From NCBI RefSeq assembly GCF_025698545.1, contig NC_068575.1:57979980-58043979 (forward strand): 64,000 bases of DNA, written 5' to 3'. This document shows positions 11,001-22,379 of the stretch, piece after piece. Under the pieces are notes generated by a model. That model did no database searches. It saw nothing but the letters and a program-made list of their open reading frames with translations, and was not told the origin of the DNA. A program made the translations under genes and the position numbers. Within the stretch, counting starts at the first letter, position 1, and each line of letters opens with the position of its first letter. The DNA comes from Gossypium raimondii. Taxonomy: Eukaryota; Streptophyta; Magnoliopsida; Malvales; Malvaceae.

Positions 11001-13469
11001 GGACTTTTTGACCGAACTTATTAAGTGAGTACTGTGAGTTATTAAATTGTGATTAGTTGTTTTAAAATTTTTAATTATTTTAGGTTTAGATTAGTTTTAA
11101 ATTAAATAATCTTCCATTTATGTTATTTCATACAGCGTTGAATGTTTTTATCATAATAATTTTAGATAATTTTGGATTTTGATCACTTTAAATTTATATT
11201 ATTTCAAGTTTAGAATATTTCGGATTCAAAACATTTAGAATTATAGCTAGTTTGAGTACAAATTAAATGAATTTGAGTTTTGGCTTTCTTTGATCAAATC
11301 AAGTTGGATTGGGTTTGAATGCTTTTGGATTAGTTTTAGTCATTTTTATTACTGGTATTTTATGTCTAAGTTATTTTGAATTTATGTTATTTTATATTAA
11401 TTTCCTTTTACATGTGGTGTGTTCTTTTAGACTCAAGTAATTTCATGTCAATTCTAAAATTCAAGTCGAATAATTTTGAGTCATTATGCTTTTTTTATCA
11501 GCTCAAACTGAATTAAATTTAAATTCAAATGAATCAACGGATTAATAATTAATTGAATAGTAAATTATCAATCATGTTTTTAATTTTTATTATCGTTGAA
11601 TTAAATAAATAATTTATGTTCTGAAGATTGAAGGGTGATTGTTATTGTATTAGCACGACATGTTATGTGCATTTTAAATCATACTAAAACATGATTCCAA
11701 CATGTATTGCACAAAGTGAGCACTAAATTATAAGTGGTGAGTGTGGCTGACAACAAGGATGAATGGATGAATGCATTTTGTTTGTTGGTAAAATTGCACA
11801 CCATGTGACATCTTCATAGTAAATTAAACGGTCAAAGTGAGCATACAGTATTATAATTATAGGAACAAAACATTTTAAGCTGTCCATTCAATCCAAATAA
11901 ATATTAATGTGGCAAACATCTATCTAAAATTAGCTGGCAAATCAATTCCATTTGTCCCTTTTTTTCACTTTCATCAAGGGAAATGGACCAAATCATTAAT
12001 TTTACCAAAGCTCAATTGTCATTTTAACCCAAAAGAAGTAACAATAAATAGCATCCAACAAACAAGGGATGCGGCCAAAAAAATTTAAGTGGGAGGGGTG
12101 AGATGGAAACTTGTAGAATTTAATTTATATGGGGATAATTTTAGAAAGTTATTTTTAGTCATTCAATAAAAATGTATTACTTTATATGTACATATATTGA
12201 TATAATGCCTAATTTTAAGCATAACATCTCAAACCTTTTGGAATTGAATTATAAATTTTTTAAAAGGTTAAAATGTAATTTTATCATATAATATTTTATA
12301 ATTCTATATTTTAAAGGGAATAAATAGAATCATTTTTTTACATTGGGAGTTAAAGTGCAATTTTATTATTTTTAAAGGGATTAAACTACTTTTTTTTTCA
12401 TTTTTAGAGGATCAAGGTCCTTGCCATCCCCTCTTAATATTGCCTCTTCAAACCTTTAAATCAGAGGAAAAAAACGTGTTTAAGCACGCTTGAACTCACA
12501 TTCTTCTTATTGTTGCAATCAAAGTGAAGACAGAAAATGTTTTAGGGGGCCGAAATTAAATTTTAAATTTTAATAGTCTATATCTTTTTAAATTTTAAAG
12601 AAATAAAACAAACTTTTGTCATTTTTAGGGGTCAAAGTACAATTTTAATTTTACTAATTTTAACCACCAGTTGCAATAGCAACAAGACTAATAGTTAAGG
12701 TACAGTCAACATCACTTTAGATTTTTTAAAGGAGTTTTTAATTAATATCAATCACTTTTTAATGTGAGATAAATTCTCTTTAATAATATTTTAAAATTTA
12801 ACTTTAATTAATGTTGATTAATTAAATAAATTAATAAATAATAACAGTAACACAATGTTTATTCGGTTTATGATATATATTGTTTAGAATTTAAAATCTT
12901 AAAATTTACGATTTTAGGATTCTAAAATATTGGGTCTTGAGTTGAATTTATAAAAAAAATAAATTTATTTTAACGTATTCTCGCAACTGGAGAGACGGCT
13001 AGAAATTTATATTGGGCCTAAATACAGTTGTAGAAACAAAACCCAGACAATTGTGAGAGTAGGGCACAATACCTGATAAAGTTTCAACAAATGTATTTTA
13101 TTATTATTAGAAATTCTAATATACGTGTATGTGTGTGAAAATCACGGATTTAAAATATAAATATGTGTTAAAAATAACATGTAATAAAAATGAAATTTAT
13201 AGTTTGAAACTAATTAATTATAATAACACATGAAATATTTACGACATTAAAATAAAAAAATTAAAATTTGAATAAAACGAAATTTAAATACAATATATCA
13301 AATAAACAATATTAAATGCACTATAATTATTTATTATGATTTTTTCAACGATTGTGAGTTAGTTTCAAGTTGACTTGCGATACCAACTCAATTAACAATA
13401 TTATTAATATATATACAACCGATGGAGATAATAAATTATATATATTAAAACAAAAGCTGTATAAAATGT
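11001..13469. other. AT-rich spacer with worn interspersed repeats
   Basis: No gene was recognised. At 12130-12660 phrases such as GGATCAAGGTCCTTGCC and GGGGTCAAAGTAC, set among T-rich spacers, are common in old plant transposon debris, but I cannot assign a family or ends. The rest is simple AT-rich DNA. Intergenic promoters could be present but are not visible. Confidence 0.4.
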
Positions 13470-13690
13470 ATTAAAACGAAGTTTTGGTTAAGTGATAAAT
13501 TTAAGGTTTTATTAATCCAATTGGCATGAGTTCAAATCTCATTATATATGTATATTTTAATTCATTTTGTTAAAATAAAAATACCAAAATACCCTCAAAT
13601 AGTATAACTTATTTTAATTACGAAATAATATTCTCATAATTTCCTAACTAAGTTGGTGACTCGATTAAGGGTGACATCAACTCAAAAAGC
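13470..13690 (+). repeat. tRNA-related SINE-like repeat, copy 1
   Basis: The sequence has TTGGTTAAGTGATAAAT (A-box-like) and, about 40 bases on, GAGTTCAAATCTC, close to the tRNA B-box GGTTCRANNCC. It continues through CTAACTAAGTTGGTGACTCG and ACATCAACTCAAAAAGCATTT. A related copy lies in inverse orientation at 48770-48975 with the same order of blocks, which shows an interspersed family. Whether it is a true SINE or part of a larger element is unsure; boundaries are approximate. Confidence 0.5.
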
Positions 13691-14696
13691 ATTTCATAGA
13701 TATAAATAAATATTTATTATTATACCGGATCACACGTTGGGATCTAAGTGCAACATAACATGCAAAGATAACAATAGAAAAAGAAAATAAAAGTGAAAAA
13801 GATTAAACTATGCTATGAATGTCTGTATTATTATAGAATTTTAGATGTAATCCCTATATATTAAAAGCTAATATTTCAATATTTTTAATATTTTTAATTT
13901 AAAATTCTAGTTCAATCGTTATCATCATTGATAATTTCAATAAAAATGTTAACTTAATATGTTTATTCTCAATTAATCATATGTCACTTTACATGATGAC
14001 AGCCTAATCAACATGTTAAATTGATAATCTTTTACGGAAAAATATATATTATTATAATAATTGAATTAAAATTTTAAATTGAAAAAATAATTTACTAAAT
14101 CTCAAAATTTATAGAAGTATTGAAAAAAACAAAACATTCTATTCCCGACACTACACCCTTCACTCCAAACTGCCCTGCTGGCGAGGTTGATGAGTGGTCT
14201 CTTTGTTAAACCTCCTTGATTATTGAATTTCAAACCCCGCACCCTTATTGCGAGAGATCATGTCCAACCTCTGGTTTGGTGTAGTTACCCAACTTTTTAC
14301 CAAATTGAGGCTCCACTTCCCCACTCCCCACATAATGCAAGTAGATAGATTCTTTGACACTATTTCCAGTACCAGTTTCCTAACATTTGCACAAAGGTTA
14401 ACTTCAGTTAAATAAGAATATTTTCGAGAATTGGTCCCCACTAACGCCCAAAACGTCAGAAAAAAGGTGTAGATCTCGTATCAAGTTTTCCTCCTTTTTC
14501 TTTTCGTTTTTTCATTTTAGGAGGAAAAGTAGGAATATAGGGCTCCTGCTCATTGATTAAAAATCATGACATCATTTCCTCCATAGATAACGTTAATTCA
14601 TTTACTAAAAAGAGATGAAATTTTAGTACAAGGGTGAGATTCGATGGTAGAAAATTAAAGCTATCCCAAATGAATTTGATAGACAATGAAATTAGC

Positions 14697-15064
14697 AGAA
14701 AAGTATTATAAAAACTCTTATACTAATAAATTGATTATATTTTACCCCTCCATTCAAGAAATAAATAAATTAGTCACTGTACATTAAATTAAAGGACAAA
14801 TTGATCATTTATGTAAAAATTTTCATTCATTTGTATTGTTAAAAACTAGTGTGTTTGACAAAATAATCAAACAATGACACATGACGACTTATGTATATCT
14901 TATGCTGACATATAAGGACCAATTTTTAATAGAAAAAATGGATGAAATTTTGAATAGGAAGACTCTTGATTTAACATACACGAACTAATTTGCCCATTTT
15001 TTTAGTAGAGAGGATAAAATGTAAATTGACTACTTGCACAAGGACATCCATGATAACTTTTACC
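14697..15064. mobile_element. MITE with ~55-base terminal inverted repeats, copy 1
   Basis: The left end (AAGTATTATAAAAACTCTTA...TATTTTACCCCTCC) is an imperfect inverted copy of the right end (GGATAAAATGTAAATTGACT...TGATAACTTTTACCC). The body has TTGTTAAAAACTAGTG and AAAAAATGGATGAAA, both also present in copy 2 at 18713-19058. Length is about 370 bases with no coding capacity, so it is a non-autonomous DNA element. The superfamily is undetermined because target duplications are not clear. Confidence 0.65.
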
Positions 15065-15282
15065 CAAGATAAGCATCGATACAAGGAAAAAACATAAATC
15101 ATTGGACCAAAACTCAAGGATTGTATTTGCTTCAAGTAGTTTCCATTTCAACACTAAAAACTAAACAAAATCCAACAAATATGAATATAGAGGAAAACCA
15201 AAGTCTATACTGAAATTAGTTCGAGATCTCAGACAATTTATCTCTCGATCTGTGCTGTTGAGTCAGTAACATGAAAGCAAGC
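15065..15282 (-). other. Probable 3' UTR exon of SEC61 gamma
   Basis: A good acceptor (TTTAAATTGCAG) precedes 15282 on the minus strand, and the SEC61 gamma stop codon at 16172-16174 is directly followed by a donor GTAAGG. The simplest model is a 3' UTR intron at 15283-16171 and a terminal untranslated exon here. The 3' end is not determined. The acceptor and abutting donor are seen; their joining is inferred. Confidence 0.45.
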
Positions 15283-16171
15283 CTGCAATTTAAACAAAAG
15301 ATTCGGAGTTAGCACAAATCCCCCAAAACTAGCAAACTCGAGTCCAAAAGAAAAGCATGCACATTACTGAGGTGCTTGTGATGTATTTCACAGACAGTTC
15401 TACTCAAAGAAGATAAAGTAATGGCTATATCTATTTGTTAATCTGCAATTATTTGGTTTATTTGCTTAAGGATGCCACCCAGATACAGAAACAAACTTAA
15501 TCCAACATGATCATGTCTAACCCTGCTGCAGAATCCAGTATTTAACATGTAGCAGATAATTGATACTTTATGTTTATGACCCTAAAACAGCTTCAAAAAA
15601 TATGATCTACAAAAGTGCTCGCCTTCGACTCTTTCTTAGTTCTCACCCATTCTCATTGCCTTATCTAGAATGTGAGTTTAGACCACTTTATTGCTCATTA
15701 GATACAGCAAAATTGGAGCTTAATGAACTATTGCATGAACAAGTCGAGCTAGATACCGTCCAAAAAGGTTTCTAAGACAATCATATGAATCACCATAGCA
15801 GGAAAGGAGTTTTCCCCTTATTCTTTTACCATGACCAATTGTTTGTTCCTTTTTTCTACATAATACAGAACCTGGGACGCCAAATGGGGATTCGTCAATG
15901 AAGAACAATACTATATAGTAAAAAACATTCAATTTCCAGGTTTTCCCTACCACTCAAGAATCTAAACTTCAGAAAATTTTCAATTTTCATAGTTGTGGAG
16001 AACAGATTTTCACAAGATCCAGAAGATTTCGTTTTCCAATGCATTAACTTCCAAAATGATTCACATAAATACAGATAAATACCGAATCAGTGACAGATCT
16101 ATACTAATTAAGACAGCAAACCTCATAATAATGTGAAAAATAAAGTAAAAACAGAAGGAACCTAACCTTAC

Positions 16172-16469
16172 CTAACCGGATCCAACAATAATGTTGTTAA
16201 TGGGGATAAAGATGAGCTTGACGAAAAATCCTACAAATCCCATAACCACGAATCCGATCGCTGTACGGAGCGCCACCTTCGTAAATTCTAAAACAAAAAG
16301 AATCTTTCAATCAGGATTCTGACGGATCAACAAAACCTAATAATCGAGAGAAAACAAAAAGGAAACATCAGTAACCTTTGCGATCGGGCTTGTGGCATCT
16401 CTTGACGAGACGAACACTGTCCTTAGCGAACTCCCTTAGCGGATCAAAAACTGAGTCAATTGCGTCCAT
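16172..16469 (-). CDS. SEC61G: Protein translocon subunit SEC61 gamma
   Basis: Two exons, 16376-16469 and 16172-16287, joined in phase 1, give exactly 69 residues, the normal length in plants. SEC61 gamma is the small tail-anchored subunit (SecE homologue) of the ER SEC61 channel and clamps the two halves of SEC61 alpha. The protein begins [20 protein letters not shown], continues [20 protein letters not shown], and has one membrane span, [20 protein letters not shown], followed by INNIIVGSG. The stop TAG abuts a consensus donor GTAAGG, so a 3' UTR intron of about 890 bases is likely. No defects were seen. Such short genes are easily missed because neither exon exceeds 120 bases. Confidence 0.95.
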
Positions 16470-17218
16470 TTTTCCTGTTTATTTAGCTGATTTCTGCTTT
16501 GCAATTTGAAAGTAAGTTTTGATTTCTAAGATCCGTTAATCTCTTATGAGGCTGTTGACGAAAATAGGATTTTATTTGTTTGGACACTAATAGCCCCATA
16601 TGTTTATTTAAATGGACAATTTTACCCCTATATCTAGGGATATGATTGACCTTGGGTAGATCTCTATAATAATAACTTAGTAAGCGAGATTTGGGTTCAT
16701 AATCTTGATATTACATTTGATTGATGGAAACTTTTATCTTAACTGCTGATATTACCTTTTAAATTAAAATTATATTATTTTAATAATGTTAAGACTAATT
16801 TCATTAATCTTACATTTTCGAATAAAATAAATTTTAAGTATAGTTGAAAACAAAATTACTCATTTTTCTTAACAGTAGTCAAATTTTAAAATTATAACTA
16901 TTATATTTATTTTAAATATTTATTTGTTATTATATAATGAATTATAATTATGGTGGGATATGAACACCTTTTCATGAATTATCAGAATTATTTTAAATCA
17001 TATATTTAATTATAATATAAATAATTATTATTATAAGTTATCATAATTTCATGGAATTTGAAACTAAAAAATATTTTAAAAAAACTAAATTTGTATAAAA
17101 ATAATCTATTCCAAAGACAGTTTAATAAAATATTTTTCTATGTAGTCTTAAGTTGCATCAAATAAGTAATTGATATTTTTTTTTTGAATAATCTATTATA
17201 GGTTCTAGACATATTTGT
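16470..17218. other. SEC61 gamma promoter, then AT-rich spacer
   Basis: 16470-16560 is the SEC61 gamma leader and proximal promoter. From 16600 to 17200 the DNA is very AT-rich and contains no recognisable gene or repeat. Confidence 0.4.
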
Positions 17219-17366
17219 TTTTTTTTCCTGAGCTAATGTCCAAAATTACCCATAGCCCGACCCTAAACCATAAATAAGAGGATAATACACTTCAACGCAC
17301 TCGAACTCCCACACCCTTCTACATTGGTAACAATGCCTATACCAATTAAGCTAAGACTCAATCGAC
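17219..17366 (-). mobile_element. tRNA-derived SINE
   Basis: Read on the minus strand, it starts GATTGAGTCTTAGCTTAATTGG, quoted here as TAGCTTAATTGG for the Pol III A-box. The B-box GAGTTCGAGTGC follows about 40 bases later. It then has a short body (TTAGGGTCGGGCTATGGG) and ends GCTCAGG followed by a run of eight or nine A. Box spacing, total length near 150 bases and the A tail are all those of a plant SINE. Clear target duplications were not found. It is likely a dead insertion. Confidence 0.65.
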
Positions 17367-17880
17367 AATAAACAATTGAATATTACATTACAACTAAATG
17401 AATCAAATAAGTTAATGCGGTGTACTATAAATTCCACCTTAAAATATTACATTCCTATTATCCTATTACGAAATATTCATTCAACTAAACGTTTTTAAAA
17501 ATTATTTTAAAATAAAAATTATATTAGTGTAATACTTTTGTTTGAGATTGTAAAATTCAAATTCAACTGGTAAAATATTTAAAATTTATTAATAAGTAAT
17601 AAATATTTTTATAATTTTATATTTTCATATAAAATTTTATTTATATAAAAATTTAAAAATAATTAAAACACTATTTAAAATAATTATGAATTTAAAGAAA
17701 ATTATTTACTTCTTCACTTAAAACTCATTCAATAAATAGTTTTTTTTTACGAATATATTTTTGCAGCTTAGGTTCTCATTGCTTTTGCTTTTTTAAAGCC
17801 TTTTCTTTTTTGGGGTTTTTTTATTTGTTGATTTAACTTCACTCAATTCTTTGACAATGATGGGAAAATAATCAATTATT
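17367..17880. other. AT-rich spacer
   Basis: No coding region, RNA gene or repeat boundary was recognised in this AT-rich stretch. Confidence 0.35.
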
Positions 17881-18420
17881 AGGCTTCATCATGTCCGGAT
17901 CACTTGTTCAGATTTGGAAGTTTGTTTGAAAAGTTGGAGGATTTGGATAAAAATATAAGTTCAAAAAATAAGTTTGGACAAAAAATAATGCCCGTTTAGA
18001 GAACGGGCTAAGCCTCGGGCAATACTTTTCTGGCCCGGGCCCAACCAAACCCGAATTTGACAAAAAAATCTATTATTGTTTGTTATTTTTTGCTACAATT
18101 TCACTATTATATTATTACTATTTTATTGTTATTAGTTAGATATTGTATAATTATTATTTTATTGTTAAATTTACTACTATTTTAGAGCATTTGTTTATTA
18201 AGTTACAACTATGTGTTATTTAAATATAAATATTTTTTTATATGTATTTTCAATGTGTTTGGAAAACATTTATTTTAATGTTTTTGGTCTATTTGATGTA
18301 TTATCTTTTTTAAAATTATTTTTATATAAATATAATCTAAAAATTTAATACTGAATGAGTGGACCAAGCTTAAATTTACACTAATACAACTCGACCCATG
18401 ATGAATTCTAGTTAGAATTA
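17881..18420 (-). repeat. Interspersed repeat with GC-rich core, copy A (uninterrupted)
   Basis: The core at 17990-18060 reads GCCCGTTTAGAGAACGGGCT and GCCTCGGGC, followed by TCTGGCCCGGGCCCAACC. The flank AAAAATATAAGTTCAAAAAA and the AT-rich part with TTATTGTT/CTACTATT runs correspond, in inverse orientation, to the repeat at 31270-31785. Because copy A is not interrupted, it shows what the other copy looked like before an LTR inserted into it. No coding frame; the class is unknown. Confidence 0.55.
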
Positions 18421-18712
18421 TATAACTCGGCATATGGTTTGAAGAACAATGGCTTCCATCATTTATCAAATGGCAGTCATCAAGGATGATATTTGTTTTA
18501 TAAAACTTAAATACCACCTCTTATTTAAACATTTCTTATAATAATTTGACGATTTTCCTTTTATAATTTTTTTTTCAAATTGAAATCAAAATTAAGGTTA
18601 TTCATAAATCAAACTATTTGATCGAGTGGGATTTTGCATAATGTATTTTTAATTCAAATCAAATTTGTACTAAATAATAAAAATATATTATTATCATAGA
18701 AACAATAAAATA

Positions 18713-19058
18713 GAGTAAAAGTATCATGAAAGCTATCATATTAGGAGTTAAGTTGCATTTTATCCCTTTCACGAAAAATGAGTAAATTAGCCATTATATA
18801 TTAGGTTAAAGAGCAAACTGATTAATTACATTAAAAAATATATTTTATTGTTAAAAACTAGTGCAACTAATAGAATAACCAAACAATTATACGTGACGTG
18901 CTACATATACCTCATTTTAATAATAGAAATGGATGAAACTTTTAAATGGAAGGACCAATTTATTCATTAATTTAACGGATAAATTTACTAATTTTTAATA
19001 GAGGGTAAAATACAATATAACTCTTAATATAATGACCTTTATGCATGCTACTTTTACT
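18713..19058. mobile_element. MITE with terminal inverted repeats, copy 2
   Basis: The left end AGTAAAAGTATCATGAAAG and the right end, read inverted, AGTAAAAGTAGCATGCATAA match over their first 15 bases and more weakly for about 50. Internal blocks TTGTTAAAAACTAGTG and AATGGATGAAACTTTTAAA agree with copy 1 at 14697-15064. About 346 bases, non-coding. Confidence 0.7.
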
Positions 19059-19460
19059 ATAAAATGGGTCTGCTAATATGATTTGGACTAAATTTCAAAA
19101 CAAAATAGATAAATATTGTGAAAATTCTAAAATAAAATTATATTGTAAAATCATAAAATTAATATCATCCTTTATTCAACATGTTATAACACTTAAAAAA
19201 TAAAATAAAATAAATAAATTTCTCAACCGAAGGAATTGAATATGGCAATAATTGTGTGGTGGATCCAATAATAGTTAGGATTCTTCAATTCAACAACAAA
19301 CATATTTGGACGCATCTTAAGAAAATATTAAATCGAAAAAAGAACACAAAAATCAACCCATCCATCTTCAATCATTCATGTAAGACGACCAGAATCCAAA
19401 GTGTTATTCATCTTTATCATCTTCCATTCCATGTGAGAATTTTAGAATAAAGTACAAACA

Positions 19461-19507
19461 AACGGCACAGAAAGGCTAGCTTCGCTGTACATGGTAGCTG
19501 TGCCGTT
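19461..19507. repeat. Short perfect hairpin
   Basis: AACGGCACAG at 19461-19470 pairs perfectly with CTGTGCCGTT at 19498-19507, extended by one A-T pair, around a 27-base loop. It lies just outside the TIR element at 19582. It may be a relic of a small TIR element. It is too short and weakly paired inside to call a microRNA precursor. Confidence 0.5.
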
Positions 19508-19581
19508 TTTTCTGCTGCTATAATCTCACCTCACCTGGTCATCATAAAATAAATAATAATATAAAATAAAACATGAAAAAA

Positions 19582-20649
19582 TTGGGCCATTTACCAATAA
19601 AAGCTTATTTTTTTTTATAAATTTATCGAAATAGGCCCGGTATTTTATTATTAACCAGAATGGATCATTTTTCGGCAAATCACTTCCACGTCAGTGCGAT
19701 GTCAGGGGACGTGCCAGGAAATCGCGGCCACGTCAGCACGCTTTGCTGATGTGGCAACAAATCACGTCCTCGAGGGGGCGATTTGTTGCATTTCCTGACT
19801 TGTAGGTTTTTGTATTTTAGGGTTTAAGATTTTTAGAATTTTTAGGGTTTTGGAGAAAAAAGTAAACAGATAAGTTGCGCCCACGTGTACGCGCTTATTT
19901 ATGGAAACATCTGCCCTTGAATCTACAAATGTTGAGCATGCATTCACTGAAATATTAACTCAAATACATCATGTGATCAGTCGAAAAGCACTCGAAGGAG
20001 GGAATGATCAAACAACATTGTCCAAGGGACAAACCATCAATGTCGGCTCTCGGGATGATGTTTCAGCTGTGAAGAAAGACGGCTGCTGTTAGATGATTCC
20101 GAGTGTCCAAATTTGCTTCCTCATTAAGCACAAACTTTCCTCACCGTGATCTTTCTCGAGATCTTTCGTTGAAGACGAAGAAATCACAGCATTCTAGGGA
20201 TTTTCTTATAGTTTGTTCAGACAGATCTAGTTTTAGCATTTTAAATTATTTTCATTAGTTACGGAGAATAAATTTTAAATTAGCTATCATAATGTTTTGT
20301 ATTTTTAAAGGAGTATTTTATGTAATATAACAAATAAATATGGATAAATTAGGTATTATAAATAATTTAAATAATTTAGTGCAACTATATACATGAAATT
20401 TCATTAGATGGGCAAGTCGCGGCCACGTCAGCGTGATTTGTTGTTGACGTGGCAACAAATCGCCCCTCGAAGACGCGATTTGTTGCCACGTCGAAAGCGC
20501 TACCGACGTGGCGCGATTTCTGATCGTCTCTCGACATAAGCGGCGACGTGGACGCGATTTGCCGGAAAAGGCCATTCCGATAAATAATAAAATACCGGGC
20601 CCATTTCGGTAATTAAAAAAAAAAAGATTTTTTTGGTAAATTGTCCGAA
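19582..20649. mobile_element. TIR element with GC-rich ends carrying a RABA1 gene fragment (Pack-type)
   Basis: The outer parts, about 180 bases each, are inverted copies. Left GGCCCGGTATTTTATTATTA and CGGCAAATCACTTCCACGTC correspond to the inverted right end CGGCAAATCGCGTCCACGTC. Inside the ends are GC-rich blocks with GGCAACAAATCGC and GCGATTTGTTGCC palindromes, very unlike the AT-rich surroundings. Between them lies the end of a RABA1 GTPase coding region (19901-20092). No transposase is present, so it is non-autonomous. Long TIRs plus a host fragment fit a Pack-MULE. However, I could not find a matching 9-base target duplication, so the superfamily is inference. Boundaries are good to a few bases. 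Confidence 0.7.
19901..20092 (+). pseudogene. Captured C-terminal fragment of a RABA1-type small GTPase
   Basis: An open 63-residue frame begins [20 protein letters not shown] and ends [20 protein letters not shown] followed by CC and a stop. This matches the last third of plant RABA1 proteins: the G5 box ETSAL, then alpha-5 and the hypervariable tail. The GTP-binding G1-G4 boxes are absent, so it cannot act as a GTPase. The usual RABA1 tail is GCCSS or similar; here it stops at CC, still a possible geranylgeranylation signal. The fragment lies inside a TIR element (19582-20649) and the sequence upstream shows no Rab similarity, so it was probably captured rather than left by local gene decay. 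The open frame suggests a recent capture or chance. Confidence 0.8.
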
Positions 20650-22379
20650 TTAAACAGCAATTTTTTTTATATACAAAATCAATGAGTAGAAGCAATATCA
20701 AAACATAGCTGGCTGGTGGGGATAGCAAACCCCACTGCTTTCAATCCCTCTCTCTTTCACTTGTTCTTCTTCTTCTTCTTCTTTATTTTTATTTTTATTT
20801 TTATTTAATTTGTTTTTGTTTCATCATTACATACATGTTAGTATCTTTAGTCTTTGTACTATTTTCTCCATAATTTTTGTAATTTGTTTGTTCTTTTATT
20901 TTAAAAAAAATCGTGAATTTTGTGGTGGTTCTGTTCCAGCGAAGATGCTCTGTACAGTACACACCAATAAACCCCCACCCTTCCCTTTCAACTTGCAGTA
21001 GGAGACAACCATTTTATCTTGCTTTACAGCCCACAAATACAAAGGAAAAAAAAACCCAAAAAGGAATTTCACAATTTCAAATCAAAACAAATCAAGAAAC
21101 AATTACTACCCAAAAAAAGGAAGAATTGGGTTCCCTTTTTCTTTTTCTTTTATTTCTTGTTTATATCAAATTTTCTACTCTGCTTGTTCTTCATTATCTT
21201 TATAAAAAGCCCTTTTAGCTTCCCAAGTTTCTCGAATAATTCCAATCAAACGAATAAAAACAGTAGTTTTTTTTTTCTTTACTTTGCTTGCTGTACATAT
21301 ACATATAGTATTAAGTATTGAACCCTGAGGGAAAGCATTGTCGGCGCAGGGTCACTTTCTGTCGGCATTGTCTGTATCCAACGAGGGGTATTCGTTTCTA
21401 AGTTATTCATTCAATTTTTAAATTCAGAACTGAATTTGCATTCCAAAGCTGTCTCTGTGTTGTGTTTTTTTTTCTTTCTCATTTGGTTTCGATGATTTGG
21501 ACCTTCCATCTCGTTTATTAAAAAAAAAAACCAACTACAACTATTCCACCAACTTCATCAACTATTGCTCACCTCGATTCCTCATCACTGCTGTCTCTTT
21601 TTGTCTGCCCTCACCATCCCTTCTTTTTTTTTCACCTTGATTTCACCCATTCGCACTTTATCTTATTCTGGATATCACTCGGTTTCTTCCCCCAAATCGA
21701 GTTTCTTGTTTCTCGCTTCTTTCGATGTGGGAATGCGGGTGATTCTGCTCTTAAAGAGATCAATTTGATTTCTCATTGCCAAATGAATGGGAATACAGGT
21801 TTGAAGTTTCCGACTTTTCTTTTTCCCTTTCATTTTCCGTCAATGTCTCATTATCTTTTTTCTCTGTGATTTGACTTTATAAATAGTACCATTTTTTGAC
21901 GACCAATTGGGTTGTGTATCTGTGATTTATATGTCCACTTACATTCGAATGCCGTCAACTCTATGAAGGGGGGATACAAAATGCTCTGGGTGCTCAAATT
22001 AAATTCCATTTTTGTTTCTGATTTGCAGCATTATTTGGATAATTACGATTGTTGAGCGTTTCCGTACAATGGGTATTCAGTAGTATAGAATTTGAAACGT
22101 TCTAAGCTGAGTTGCTTCTTTGAGATTTTTTAACTTTTAACCAATGCAAAGCATCTTTCTTTTATAACTAGCAACTTGCTTGCCTTATCCACATAATCTA
22201 TATTCTATATAATTGGATCATATGTATTACATTTCATTATATTCACGCTGGCTTTTGTTGTCTGAAATTTGAATGCATATGTTGGTTCTGGATAAAGATT
22301 TATCCGGTCGTCTTGTCTTCTTTATTTCAGGTTAAATGTGTAATAATTTCAATCATAGCTGAAGTAGTTCCAATACCAG
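20650..22379 (+). promoter_or_regulatory. Promoter, 5' UTR and UTR introns of the receptor-like kinase gene
   Basis: This stretch has short tandem runs, (CTT)n at about 20764-20782 and (ATTTTT)n at 20784-20805, then pyrimidine-rich leader-like DNA through 21770. A branch/acceptor TTTATTTCAG ends at 22330, 50 bases before the kinase ATG, so the 5' UTR is probably split. Coding frames here are low-complexity (Phe/Ser/Lys-rich) and are not believed to be genes. A transcription start between 20900 and 21700 is likely but not fixed. Confidence 0.4.

Noticed and set aside
14150-14460. GC-richer island with short minus-strand frame
   Set aside because: No protein motif or splice-consistent extension was found; left as unannotated spacer.
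20913-21321. Overlapping plus-strand frames of about 100 residues upstream of the kinase
   Set aside because: Compositionally Phe/Lys/Ser-rich, overlapping in two frames, and placed in a pyrimidine-rich leader; no family resemblance.
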